Shown in pieces: positions 33,390 to 45,100 of a stretch of DNA of 64,000 nucleotides; the first letter of the stretch is position 1; each line of letters starts with the position of its first letter. The translations under genes were made by a program, and so were the position numbers. The notes under the pieces are model-generated. The model ran no database searches. It was given only the letters and a program-made list of their open reading frames with translations, and was not told the DNA's origin. This stretch comes from Corynespora cassiicola (lineage: Eukaryota > Ascomycota > Dothideomycetes > Pleosporales > Corynesporascaceae). The DNA lies in assembly GCA_022059125.1 (NCBI GenBank), contig JAEUWY010000002.1, positions 5,146,001 to 5,210,000 on the forward strand, given 5' to 3'.

Positions 33390-33772
33390 CGTTGCCAAGA
33401 CGGCTAGCTGTTATGAACCAAAATTCTGAGGAAGCCTGGGATAAGGTAGGATCCGATGCGAGCCAAGCTCTAGGATGGAATGTTTTGAATGCAGGTGAAT
33501 AGACGTAAACGACGATATTTGAACTCAATATGCATGGAAAGTTGATGGAAGTATGAGCACTTCGGTCTGGCGATAAGCGACACGATGTAGACAGCGAAGT
33601 GAGGGGCAGTCGCTGATTGTGCTGCGCCACGCTCCTTCGTCGAATCAAGGTTGCAGCTCTTGGCATTGAAGTGCTGCAGATGACATGACCTGCGCATAGC
33701 ACATACCGAGGTAGGCTGTTACCCTGTCCCATGTTTGGGTGTCAGGAACAGAATACATGGATGCTCCAAGGA

Positions 33773-35258
33773 CTACGGCACACGATGAATACCCGTCTTT
33801 GTCCCCCTCCGAATTCTCCAAACCAAACTCACCGCCATACCCGCCCAACCTCCCACCATCCACACCACCAAGACCCCAAAATTGACTCCCAATCGACTTT
33901 TCGTCCCAAAAGCCACCGTTCTCGTTCCCTGAATCTGCCTCGCAAAGACATTAGCCTAGTTTCTCTAAGCCCCCCACAGCCACGATGCCTTGAACACAGT
34001 CGCCGATCGCCACTTACCGCATGGAAAAACGGCACGCCATAGCCAAACCGATAGAACCCCGGCATTACCTCCACACTTGCAAAACTCCCACTCGCATTTA
34101 CGATAAGCCAAAAGTTCAAGAAAAACACCGCCCACTTCATCCCCACAATCGTGAACAAAGCCTCCATAACCAGCCCACACGCCCCCATAGTACACCAGTT
34201 CAGCATCCAAAGCACCAGAAAGCCCACCCCTTGCGAATACCGCCCCGTCATCGGAACCCCAAACGCCAGCGCAATAAGCGTATACATGAGCGACAAAAAC
34301 AGGTACGCTGCCAGCGAAGCCGCAGTGCGAAAGACGAGATGCGACCTCAGCGTGAGAAGATGGCCATGCGCTTCCGCCGTCCCGCGCAACAGCGTAAACA
34401 CCGTAAACGTAAATGTGAGCAACTATCCTCATCAGTTTTTCCCTCCAAACCCTCGCAACCCAAAACGCCAGAAAAGGGACGTCCACTTACGAATATCAAC
34501 CCCGTACTGAGCATCCCACCCACCACCCCCGGCCCAAACGCCTTGACATCCACCTCCCGCACCCCAAACGGCCCCGCCAAACACCTCGTACACCTCACCA
34601 CCCTCCCCAACTCTTCCTCTCCCTGCACCCCGGCCAAAATCCCCGCTGTAGACTCAGCACCCACCTCCGCCAGTACAGCGTCGAGCGCGCGCTTCACCCC
34701 CGGCACCACAACCCCCAGCACCGCCTGACTCCTCGCCGACGCAAAAAACACCGTCACCGCCCCACTCGGGTCATACGCCGCATCCCCCATCCCCAGCGCC
34801 TCGTCGAGCCGCGCGCTCGCATTGCCGGAGACGTGCACCACGGCCCAGAACCGCTCCTCCAGCACCAGATCCCTGCTCCCCTGCTCGCCCCCCACACCAG
34901 GCTCAACGACCCTCCACACCACCCCCCCTCCCGCGGGGCCAGAGCCGCCCAGCCGCGCAACGACCTCCGGCCCAAAGGCTCCCGGGTCCTGGTTCCGCAC
35001 CGCGACCTCGAGCGTGGGGGAGTGCGGGAGGAGCGAGCCGAGGAAGAGCGAGAGGCAGAGCCAGAGGAGGGCGGCGTTGTAGATCAAGGGCAGGAGGAGG
35101 GAGGGGAGGAGGGAGTGGCGGAAGGGGCGGGCGTGGGTGGAGAGGAGGGTGTGTGCGTAGAGGGGTTCTGGGTCGGTGGTGGTGGTGGGCTCGGGGGAAT
35201 GTTCGACGGAGTGGTTTGCGGGTTTGGGGTCGGAGGAGGGGGGTGTCTGGCGGCTCAT
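33773..35258 (-). CDS. Sng1/DUF3533-type multispanning membrane protein
   Basis: Three exons (35258-34491, 34422-34018, 33934-33773) give 444 aa. After a Pro/Thr-rich cytosolic N-terminus comes a first membrane helix (SLLLPLIYNAALLWLCLSLFLGSLL). A large extracytosolic domain follows, containing VAVRNQDPGAFGPEVV and a serine/alanine-rich region. Then there are about five more helices (LLTFTFTVFTLL, RTAASLAAYLFLSLMYTLIALAFG, GFLVLWMLNWCTMGACGLVMEAL, KWAVFFLNFWLIVNASG, LGVNFGVLVVWMVGGW) and the FGTKSRLGVNFG motif near the end. This is the layout of the yeast nitrosoguanidine-resistance protein Sng1 and its fungal DUF3533 relatives, linked to drug resistance and plasma-membrane lipid asymmetry. 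The acceptor of exon 3 could instead be 6 nt later. Confidence 0.8.
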
Positions 35259-36501
35259 TGTGGTGGTGGTGGGTGGTGGGTTTTGTATGTATGGATGTTG
35301 GACGGAATCGGCAGGGCGTGTGGAGAGGTATTTGTAGGTGCAGGGGAGGTGCCAGTTCCCACTCAGTGTGCTTTTGTAGGATACTGGCATATGCCGCCCT
35401 AGTACCCGCAGCTCTTTTCTGGAATCTTGGGGTTTTTGCATGGCTATGGCTGGAGTAGTCCGCACATCCCTACACCTCTTTCCCAAAGCGGAAAACTCAT
35501 TGCAAGGCGCATAGTACGCTTGCTGAGTCAGCAGAAAGAGTGGCTGAATAACAAGCCAACTCACCTTCAACATTCCGTGCTCTTGGACTTTCTCCAGGAG
35601 AATCGCGGTTGCATGGTGGCGTACAGAACGCTGTCGGACATGTTCCCATGATATTCACCACCCTCTCATACCCGCTTGTTCATCCTCTCCTCACCAAGTC
35701 CCCATCACACCAAGCCTACAAAAAGGTGCAATATAAACATCAATAACATTCATATCAACATACATACTTTTTCATTACTTCATCACTCCCCCCTCCCCTC
35801 CCCATAAAGACCCGCACCAACAAACTCAGCACAGCTGACGGGGAATATTCGTACTAGCGCTTTGCACAAAACCATACATTCCACCCCAGTACCATCAGGA
35901 AAGAAAGAGAAAGAATCCGCTCGCGCTATCTGGCTCCCGAAATGCTCCCATCCGGCAAGCCCAAAAAACGGGGGACGAGAAATATCGCTCTGGGAAAAGG
36001 GACAGAAAAACAGAAAACGGCGTTGGTGGAAGGGGTGGCTAAACTCCCTCGTCTCGGACTCGTACAGCCATCTGCAAACCCATCCCTTCATCCATCCTTC
36101 ATCCCGGCAAAAGAAAAAACGGAGATGGGATTGGAATGAGGTGATGGACAGGCAGATAGGCAAGGAGAGGAACATGTAACAAGGACGTTGTACATTTGTG
36201 TGTGGACGGGCGGAATAGGTAAGAAAAAGGTAGGCTAAGGTAGGTAAAAGGGGTAGCATACGTGTCGCAGCAAACTTCGGCATCGGAGGTGTAGAAGAGA
36301 AAGGGGAGGGCTGGAGGAAAAGAGTCGTGACATTTTTCTTTCGCTGCAATCGTTCAAATTGGGGTTCTCGTGTTGTTATATTGGGATTTTGGATTCGAGT
36401 TTTCGGATCCGTAGGTTCGGAATAAGGACTGAGGGGATTCGTGTCTGTCGGATAAAGGAGAGTTGGAGTCGGATTCGTAGCATCTGTGCATGGCCGCACA
36501 T
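35259..36501. other. Intergenic region, no gene seen
   Basis: Holds the promoter side of the Sng1-like gene and the 3' flank of the KDEL repeat protein. ORFs on both strands show no features. No TATA box is convincing. Confidence 0.45.
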
Positions 36502-39500
36502 TTACAACTCGTCCTTGACGCGCTGGGTTGCCTCTGTCACGACGCTGGAGACACTGCTGGCAGCCTCATCGGCGGTCTTCGCTGCGTCGGCGTAAAAGGC
36601 ATTGATGCGCGAGTTGGCCGCCTCGACAGCGGCGGCGAGACGGCTACTAGCGCTCTCTACAGCGCCCTGCTCGGGTCCGTAGATGGCAGAGCTAGCTGCC
36701 GCTGCAGCCTGAGCGGCTTGCTCGCTGGCAGCCTTGGAGATGGAGCTGTATACGCTCTCAGCGCTGCTCGCTACGGACGCAGCATAGCCGGTAGGTGTAG
36801 GCGCGCCAAAGATGGCTTCACTAATAGCAGCCTGGGCACTGGCGGCGACGGCAACGAACTGATCCTGGGCTTGCTGAGTCCCATAGATAGCTTCGCTGGC
36901 CTTGGACTGGATGGATGAGTAGGCGCTGGCGAGAGACTCGCTTGCTTCCTCCACTCTGCCCTTGGGGGTTCCGTAGACTGCCACCGATGCACTTTCGACA
37001 GCCTGGTTCAACTGCTCACTGGCTTGGCTGAGAATCGTCTCAATGGCCGGAGGAGGCGTGAAAATCGAGCTGACGACAGACGAGGCGGACTCATACGCAT
37101 CAACGACAACCTCGGACACAACCTCGAGGCTTCCACTTGCCAAAGAGTTGACCTGGGATACGACATCGGGTACGCCAGTGTAATAAGCCGAGTGGAAACG
37201 GCTCAATACACTCTCGGTAAAGTCGGGCTCTTTGCCAATGACAAGCTCGGAGATGAGTGACTGCACAGCTGCGTACTGTTGGACGGCCTGAGCGGTGGCC
37301 TGTGCGCTGATCTCACCAGCCTGGGAGTAGACAGACTCGGCCCATGGAGTGGGGGCGCCATAGACTTGCGAGCTTGCTTTTGCGATAAGAGCCTCCCAAT
37401 TTTGGCTGGCCTGCGACGCGATCGACTCGGTCCATGGGGTTTCAGAGCCGATCACGCCAGAGCTGACTTCAGAGGCCAAGGACTCGGCTGCTTCTTCGGC
37501 TTTGGAGGCGACTGATTGTGCAGAACCAGAGGCATCAGAGGCAGCCGACTCGGCTGACGCGGATGCCACCGAGGCGATTGACTCGACTGTGCCCTGCTCG
37601 GGTCCGTAAAGGGCACTGGAGGCTGCACCAAGGAATTCCGAGTAACGAGCGTGTGCGAGGCCGACTGCCTCGTAGTATTGCCTGCGAGCACTGTCGAGAC
37701 CAGAGGTAGGTTTGGCAGCGAATTGTGCTGATGCTTGGCTGAGGCCGTCGGATAGCCTGGATGCTGCAATGGAAGAGACGGATTCAAAATATCCTTGGGT
37801 TGGGCCAGCAGCGTAGCTCTTGACAGAGTCGGTGTAATGGAGGGCAGCGGCAAGCCTCTCGTTTGCGGCGGAAACCGAATCGGAGTAGGCTTTTTCAATC
37901 ATTGCCAGCATCGTCTCATGCGCAGGTTGGGTAGAGCCCGAGATGAGCTCAGACAGCTGCGACTTGGCTTTGGAAAGCTGCTCGTTTGCGAGGCTCACGG
38001 CTTGGTCATAGCGAGAGCTGGCTTGAACTTGGATGGTCTGGAAAACAGCAGTGGGTGCGGGAGTTCCGTAGATGGCATATGAAGCTCTACTCGGTCGTTA
38101 GCGCAGAAATTCTTTCGTGGAATCAATACTTACGCAGTGACGGCGTCAGCGAACTTTTCCGATGCAACGCTAGTTGCACTCTCAACAGCTGGCTGCTCCG
38201 TCCCATACAGGGCACTGGATGCAGCAGCGAGGGCTTTTTCGTACTGCTCACTGGCGAGGGAAGAGACGGACTCCGCGGTGCCCTGGGTCTTGGATGGGCC
38301 CACAAGAGCCTCACTAACCGCCCTACTCACCTCTGCTGCGCGGTCACCAGCATTGGCGACAATGTTCTGGAGTTTCTGGGAGTAGGCTGCATCTTCTTCA
38401 TCGTCATCCTCAATCACGTCGTCGAAGATGACTTGCTTGGCCTCGGCGAGCACCTGAGCCATGGCACCACCAAAAACCTTTTTAGGGGTCTCAGAAGCCG
38501 ATGATACAACGTCTTCAGCAGCCTCCTCAGCTTCTTCGGCAACAGTCTCGACAGTCTCCTTGGCATCAGAAGCCACGCTCTCGGCAGTCGACTCTTCTCC
38601 AACGATTGCCTCGGAAGCTTCAGCATAAGCCTCTGAAGCCTTGGACTTGGCCTCGGATGCAACGCTCTCAGCAGCTGGAGTCTCGGATCCAATGACTGAA
38701 TCGGAGATCTTGGATGAGGCGCTAGACACGGATTCTTGGGCAGCAGAGACAGACTCTTGAGCAGCGGAAGCAATGCTCTCAGTCAGTGGCGTCTCAGAGC
38801 CAATGACGGCCTCAGAAGCCTGCGAGGCGGCTTCCTCGACATTCTCGGCTACCTTTTGGGCGCCCTTGAAGACCCTAGCGGGAACGACCTTGTCGGAGAA
38901 ATCATCAGAAGAATCTTCGGCCCAAATCTTCCACCGAGAGACATCCTTCAATCGAACGAGCTCACCGACTTGCTTGGTAGCAATGTCCATGGCCTCATCC
39001 TCGAGCTTCTTCGATTCCTCGTGTGCAACACGCAGACCCTCGTGACGAGATCCGACGGCCTCGACCTCGGCCTGCCATTCCGAGAGCGTGTTCCTCAGCT
39101 TGTGGTACTTTTGCCAGTCCTTGTATGTGACGCCGTCAAGCCATGCCCAGCGCATTCCTACCTCCTGTAGTCCCAGGCCGTGGATCTTCTCGAGAACCTC
39201 GACGGTGCTCTTGACAGCAGCACGAACAAGGTTGTCGGTTTCCTGGTCGTAGGCAGCTTTCCAGGTACGGATGGCCTGGGCTTTCTCCTTGATGCCAAGA
39301 CCAAGCTCACGGGTCTTTGCAACACACTTCTCGTAGGCAGACTCCAGGTCCTGCTCCGTCGCATCCTCGGTGACTTCGTTGACTGTCTGCTTGATAAAGC
39401 CCTTGAACTCTTCGACAGCAGACTTTGAGATTTCCTCTAGTTGAACCACCAAGGCAGCACCGTGACCCTTGACGCCGTTCTCGACCTGACGCTCGGTGAT

Positions 39501-40824
39501 CTCAGCAACGCGTTGCTCCAGGTCTTCGGCACCCGTGTCAGCAGCCGTCGCAAACTTGGACTGCCACTGGCGGAGGTCTTCATTGAGCTTCTCCTTCAAC
39601 TCAGCACCAGTGAGCTTAGGTGCGGCTGGCTTGGTCTTCGTCTTGTCATCAGAATCGCTGGCCGACACACTGGCCGACACGCTGGAAGAGTCGCCACCAA
39701 ACAAGTCGTCCAAGACGCCCCAGCCACCCTTGGTAGAAGCGGAGGAAGCCGTGGTAGATGCACTGGCAACCGTGGGCATGGTTTCGGTGGTTTCGGAGAC
39801 GGCAGGCGACTCGGACTCGAAAGCATCGACAACAGACTCGATCTTCTTCTGGTCCCGGTAGCGACCCAACCGCTCGCGAATGCGAACCAGCTGGGGCTCG
39901 ACATTGTCGCCGTAGAGAATGCGCAACTGGGGCCACAGGGTACGGGTGATGAAAACCCAGCTAGCGTCGCGCGCCGACTGCACATGGGGGAAGATGATAT
40001 GAGATACGATGTGGTGACCCTGGGCATAGGCCTTGCGCGAATAGGGAAGAGCAGCCTCGTATGCGGGCAGAAGCTTCTGGCGGTAGATGTCGCCCAAGCT
40101 GTGGCTAGTCTGTTCGTAGTAGGGACGGGCTGCGTCGTTTGCCTTGTTTACATGTGGGCCCAGGTGGACGTCATACTGCTCCTTTGCTAGACCCTGGGCC
40201 TTTTGGAGCTGTGGGCGGACAGTCTTGTCCCACTCGGCCTCGGCATATTTTTGTGCCTGTTCGACGCGGTGAGCGCCATATGTGGCGTATTTGTCTTTTG
40301 TGAAGGTGGACACGGGAGTGTAGACCTGCTTCTCGAAGCGGTCGACATAGGGCCAGACCTTGTCGACCTGAGGCGCAACGTATGTCTCATAGTATGGGTC
40401 CAGATAAGGCGCGGCGTAGGACCGGGCATTCAGGTAATGCTTGCAGACGCCGGGCGTGTCGTCGTTGATGTGGGACAGGGAGGACGGGCATCTGAAGAAG
40501 ATGGTGACGAGGAGATACCACGAGAGCAGCCTGTCGGAGTTAGCGAGAATGAGAATGGTCCGATGCAAGGCCACAAAGGCGAGAGGCGCATCAGGTGTCA
40601 GAGCACACCTCTCGGCCATGATGCGAGCGGACAGCAGGAATTGAGCCGTCATACCTTCCGACCAGATTGACCAAACTTCCCAGAAAACTCTTCTGGCGCC
40701 TGCGCGCACTGGACGAGGACGCGGCGGGCGTCGAAATGGGCGACTTTTCTATGTGGCCGTTGAGATGGCCGTTGGAGGCGGGCTTCTTGGGCTTCTTCGC
40801 CCGGCCATTGCTTTGGGCGGCCAT
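36502..40824 (-). CDS. Large membrane-anchored repeat protein with C-terminal KDEL
   Basis: Three exons (40824-40655, 40530-38134, 38086-36502) give 1,383 aa. A Lys/Arg-rich N-terminus (1-45) precedes a hydrophobic segment (about 47-69, with R57 inside), which looks like a signal anchor with the rest of the chain in the ER lumen. Residues about 75-300 are rich in Tyr/Pro/His helices (YAAPYLDPYYETYVAPQVDKVWPY). A coiled-coil-like region (about 370-640) follows, then about sixteen imperfect repeats of 35-50 residues built around IYG/VIG-x3-P-x4-ESIAS to the end. The protein ends VKDEL-stop, a canonical ER-retrieval signal. I recall similar fungal proteins being annotated as 'transcription factor hoxa13', which nothing in the sequence supports. 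Function is unknown. Confidence 0.82.
36550..38560 (-). repeat. Coding tandem repeats (ESIAS/IYG unit) of the KDEL protein
   Basis: Imperfect units recur: VIGSETPLTESIAS, VIGSETPAAESVAS, LYGTEQPAVESATS, LYGPEQGTVESIAS, VIGSETPWTESIAS, VYGAPTPWAESVYS, IYGPEQGAVESASS and others. Spacing is 35-50 residues and Ala/Ser-rich helices lie between them. Two units (LYGPEQGTVESIAS and IYGPEQGAVESASS) are nearly identical although far apart, which suggests recent unit exchange. Confidence 0.8.
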
Positions 40825-42131
40825 TGCGGCGGCGGGTCTGGCGTGCGTCTGCCGCCTATATGTGCAGCGCGGTCAAGCAGGCGGTGGGAGCTCGCGTGTT
40901 GATCAGTCGTGACGGGCGGTGAATGTGCCTCGGGCGTGCGTCTGCGTAGCAAAAGGTCAGTAGCTGGCACAGCGAGGGCAGCAGCAGAGGGAGCAGGCCG
41001 GGGAGTCGCACGTATATGTAGTAGCAGCGGGAGGAGCGGTGCAGCAGGGAACTGAGGCCACGGGATAAGCTCCTGGTTCGATGATGGTGTTGGTTGATGG
41101 TGTGCCAGGATCCGCGGCCTGCCAACCGAGCTTTGGTCGCGGATGATGCAATGGCTGGGAATCGCACGTGAAGATGGGATGCACACTTACAAGACGGCAA
41201 TGTAATGCTCGAGGGCAATGGGGGCGAGGTGGTGAGAGGAGTTGCCAGTCGCCAGGGGATGCAGCCATTTATTTGGACGGGGCAGACTGACAGGAGGCAC
41301 TGCGGGGAGGACGTGCCGCACATGAGACGGGCCCAGGTCCCTTCACACGCCGAGGGGGCCTTGAAGCTCCCCAACGTGCCTCAGATGTCGGGAATCTCCA
41401 TGGCGCTCCGAGCAGGACTGGGCCGGGCTGCACACTGCGAACTACAGGTTGGGGACGGCCCCGTTGGCTGCCCGTCATCTGGTGGGTGGGCCTGCAGAGG
41501 GTGCAGACGCAGAGTGACGGCGACAGCGACAGCGACAGCGACAGGGCCTGTGTTTGCCGTGTCGCGTGCCTTGGCCATGGTGTTTGGCCATGGACATCTG
41601 CGCGTGCCCTAGCAGTCTGGTCCAGTCCAGTCCAGTCCACGGCCAGTTCGTCCCAGGGCTAGGGGAGGCTAACTGGCGGGCTGCGATGGTGCTGGCAGCC
41701 ATGGGCCACGGGCGGCGCGCTGTCTCGGGGCCGCTCAGTGCCAAGCCCTTCCCTGCAGCCCGCGCGGGCGGCGACAGACACGGCCGGCTTGCCTCCATCT
41801 CGTCATGTCTCGCCCGCGACTTCAACATTTTGCCCTCCCCGGTGCATCTCTCCCTTCCCCTCCCTCCCTCCCGCCGCCCACACACGCCGCTTGCCTCTCG
41901 GCCCGCCCGCCGCACTCTTCCTGCCTTGGCCTTCCCTCCGCGCCTGCCTCACCGGATCCTCGTCTCCGCGCCTGCCTCTGCCCGCCCGCTGCCACTCCCG
42001 CTCCGCCCGCTTCCAATGCGTCCTTGAGTTGCCTCCGGGCGGCTTCCCGCTAGTATCACCACCACTGGCTTTGACATCTCCACACCCGCTCCATACCCAT
42101 CTGCCTTACTCCGGCCCGCTCCCTTCCAGCC
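40825..42131. other. Divergent intergenic region between the KDEL protein and Doa10
   Basis: GC-rich, with a (CGACAG)n run at about 41518-41545 and (CCAGT)n copies at 41619-41640. Long ORFs on both strands are compositional. It must contain both promoters; the pyrimidine-rich run 41820-42130 resembles a leader for the Doa10 gene. Confidence 0.45.
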
Positions 42132-45100
42132 ATGGCCACCGACGCTGGGCCCCACGCCGTCGACCCCTTCGCGGGGGACCATGGTAGCATGCTGAATGCT
42201 GACGAACACGACCCTGTAGGTACACACTATAACCACGGCCCTGCCACACCCCGCCATCCCCTCGCATGTTCCTCAATGGCTGTGCCGCACCACCTCGCCA
42301 GACACATAGCTAACGCCCTTGCAGCCTTTTGACCCCATGGCCACTGGCGTCAGGCCCGTCGAGCGCGAGGATGCCGATACCTGTCGCATCTGTCGAGGCG
42401 AAGGCAGCGCCGAAGAGCCACTGTTCTTTCCTTGCAAGTGCAGCGGCAGCATCAAATATGTCCACCAAGAGTGTCTGATGGAGTGGTTGTCGCACTCGCA
42501 GAAGAAGTACTGCGAACTGTGCAAGACGTCCTTCCGCTTCACCAAGCTCTACCACCCCGGCATGCCCACCCGCATCCCCACCTCCGTATTCGTCCGCCGC
42601 GCCGCCATACACGTTCTCAAGATGCTGGTCACCTGGTTGCGCGGGGTCCTGGTGGCTTCCGTCTGGCTCGTCTGCCTGCCCTGGTGCATGCGCGTCGTCT
42701 GGCGTAGCTTGTTCTGGGTCGGCGACGGAGGCTGGTCGCCAGACTTGTTCCCCGTCCACATGGATGGCGACCACCAGGCCACTTCGTCTTCGGCACTCGA
42801 CCTCGACTCGGTGCGTTCAGCCATTGAGTCCGCTAGGGCCGCCAATACTTCCGTCAACTTGCCCATCCCCGGCCTATTCATGCCTTTTTCCCAAACCTTG
42901 AACATGAGCGCAGGCGAACCCACGGTATGGACTCTGGTGAAGCGCTTCTTCTTTGGCTTTCCGTATCCCCTCGACCTCTCCGCCCCGGGAATCAATGCCA
43001 CCGAGTTCAACGCAACCACTGACGGTCTGGGGGCGCGGAACCCCTCCCTTCTCTCAGACATTTCATTCTTTAATTGGTTCCCCTCACAGGCGGCTAACCA
43101 ATTCCTCATCGACGTCCTGGAGGGGCAGATCATTACTTTGCTAGTGGTGGTCGCCTTCATCCTAATCTTTCTGATCCGAGAATGGGTGGTTCAGCAACAG
43201 CCCGTAATTAACATGGTGCAGCTCGGAGACGAAGCTGCCGCCGCCAACAGGATTCCAGAGGTTGCACAGATACACCACGTTGACGATGAGCCCGAAGAAG
43301 AAATGCCAGATATTGCCGAACCAGCTCCTGGAGAAGCCGTCAATGATGCTCCTACCGCCGTCGAAGAAGACACGGCCGCTGTACACCCCCCTCTTGCCCG
43401 CGTCCGACGATCTTCTTCTTCACAGCGCAGACGCCAGGCCATCTTCCAAATGTGGCAGAACAGCGACGAGATTCCCGAGGAGCTGCGCTATGCCATGCAG
43501 AACGGAACCCCCGAAGACGTCGCCAGGGTCATTGAGCGCATGCCAATAGAGGAGTCACTCAAACTCAAGGACCACTTGACATCACTCTCAGAGCAGATAT
43601 CCAATGACGGACCAGCCTCCATACACGGAAATCCACATGACTCGAATAGTGTCCCAGGATTTGAGCCCCCAGAGAGGACCAGTAGCCTTGCAAACCAGGC
43701 AGAATCCGTCGGAGAACCTAGCAGTCTAGCGCCGCCCACACCGCCTCAGCGGCCCATCATGCCGGACCGAGACCGCTCTTTCCTCGCTACCGAAATACGT
43801 CGAAGCCTGGAGGAAGGAGAGAGTTGGTCGTTTGCCAACGCTACGCAAGAGGGTCAAGAGGAGCCAAATCATACGACAAAGACGGTTCCGGACTCTTGGG
43901 ACGACGAAGATGCCGAAGATCGCCTGCTAGACAAGGGCAAGGACGCGGAGCAAGACAGTGAGCATAGTAGCGAAAGCTGGCAGCAAGTGCCCGAGGTTTT
44001 CGTCGAGGAGAATGTTGACCAACGCAGCGATGGCGAACCTGGCAGAGACAAGGGCAAAGCACGTGCGGTTGAAGCTGCCACTAGCTCTGGCTCCGATGTT
44101 CCCGTATCGTCTCTTCAGGCCACAACCGCAGATGAAAAACTCAATGTCACTGATGCAGCTACCGATGAAGGCGATGCGCCCTCGAACCTCTCCGAATGCG
44201 GTTCCGACTCGTATCGTCAGGATTCCGACTTGGAGGATATCGAAGTTGGAGAACAGCACGATTCGGAGGCAGAGGTACAGGTGGAGCAGGTACAACAGCC
44301 CGAGCCTATCCAGGGTGCCCAGGCCCCCCGCCCCCTGATTGAACGTATTATGGACTGGCTGTTTGGCGACATTGCCCCTGGCGTACAGGCTGCTGAAGAT
44401 GGTGGGAATGATGAGCAAATCGTCCAGGACCTTGCAGATGAGCCGCCGTTCGTCGCGGCTTTTGGTGCAAATGGCGTAGAGGAAGACAATGAGCCTGGGC
44501 AGGATCCAGAGGTTGCTGCTGCCGCTGCCCAGGCCGGAATTGACCTAAACGACCAAGACGCCATTGACGACGCCGAAGACCTCGAAGGTATCATGGAGCT
44601 AATCGGAATGCAAGGACCATTGACGGGACTATTCCAGAATGCCATGTTCAGCGCAGTCTTGATATCCGCCACGCTTGCTTGTGCTGTCTGGCTGCCCTAT
44701 CTGCTGGGCAAGGTAGTCTTGTTGGTCATGGGCAGCCCCGTCTACGTCTTTGTCAAGTTTCCACTCCAGGTCGTTGCCACTCTCACCGATGTTGCTGTCG
44801 ACTCTGCGCTATGCTTGGGAGCGTCGTCCATCTTCTGGGGACTACGGCTTGTCTATCTCACGATCCAGCTCTGTACTTGGGGCACTGTATCGTCTTTCCT
44901 CGATGGTCCCTTTGGCACTATTGCCGGTCCTGCAAAGTCCATTGCAGAGAACTCTATGGATCGCATGCTGCAGCTGGCTCAACGTTCGTCTATCCTGCCC
45001 AACACGGACACCTTTCACATCTCCATCAACTCGCATGTTGCCCTGCGAACCATCCAAAATTCAACATCGTACGCTTTGAATCATACTAGCAACGCTGTTG

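Noticed and set aside
42319..42324. Doa10 starting in its large exon instead of the short first exon
   Set aside because: The frame opens there only at a non-ATG codon inside an intron end; the 28-codon first exon has an ATG and joins in phase.
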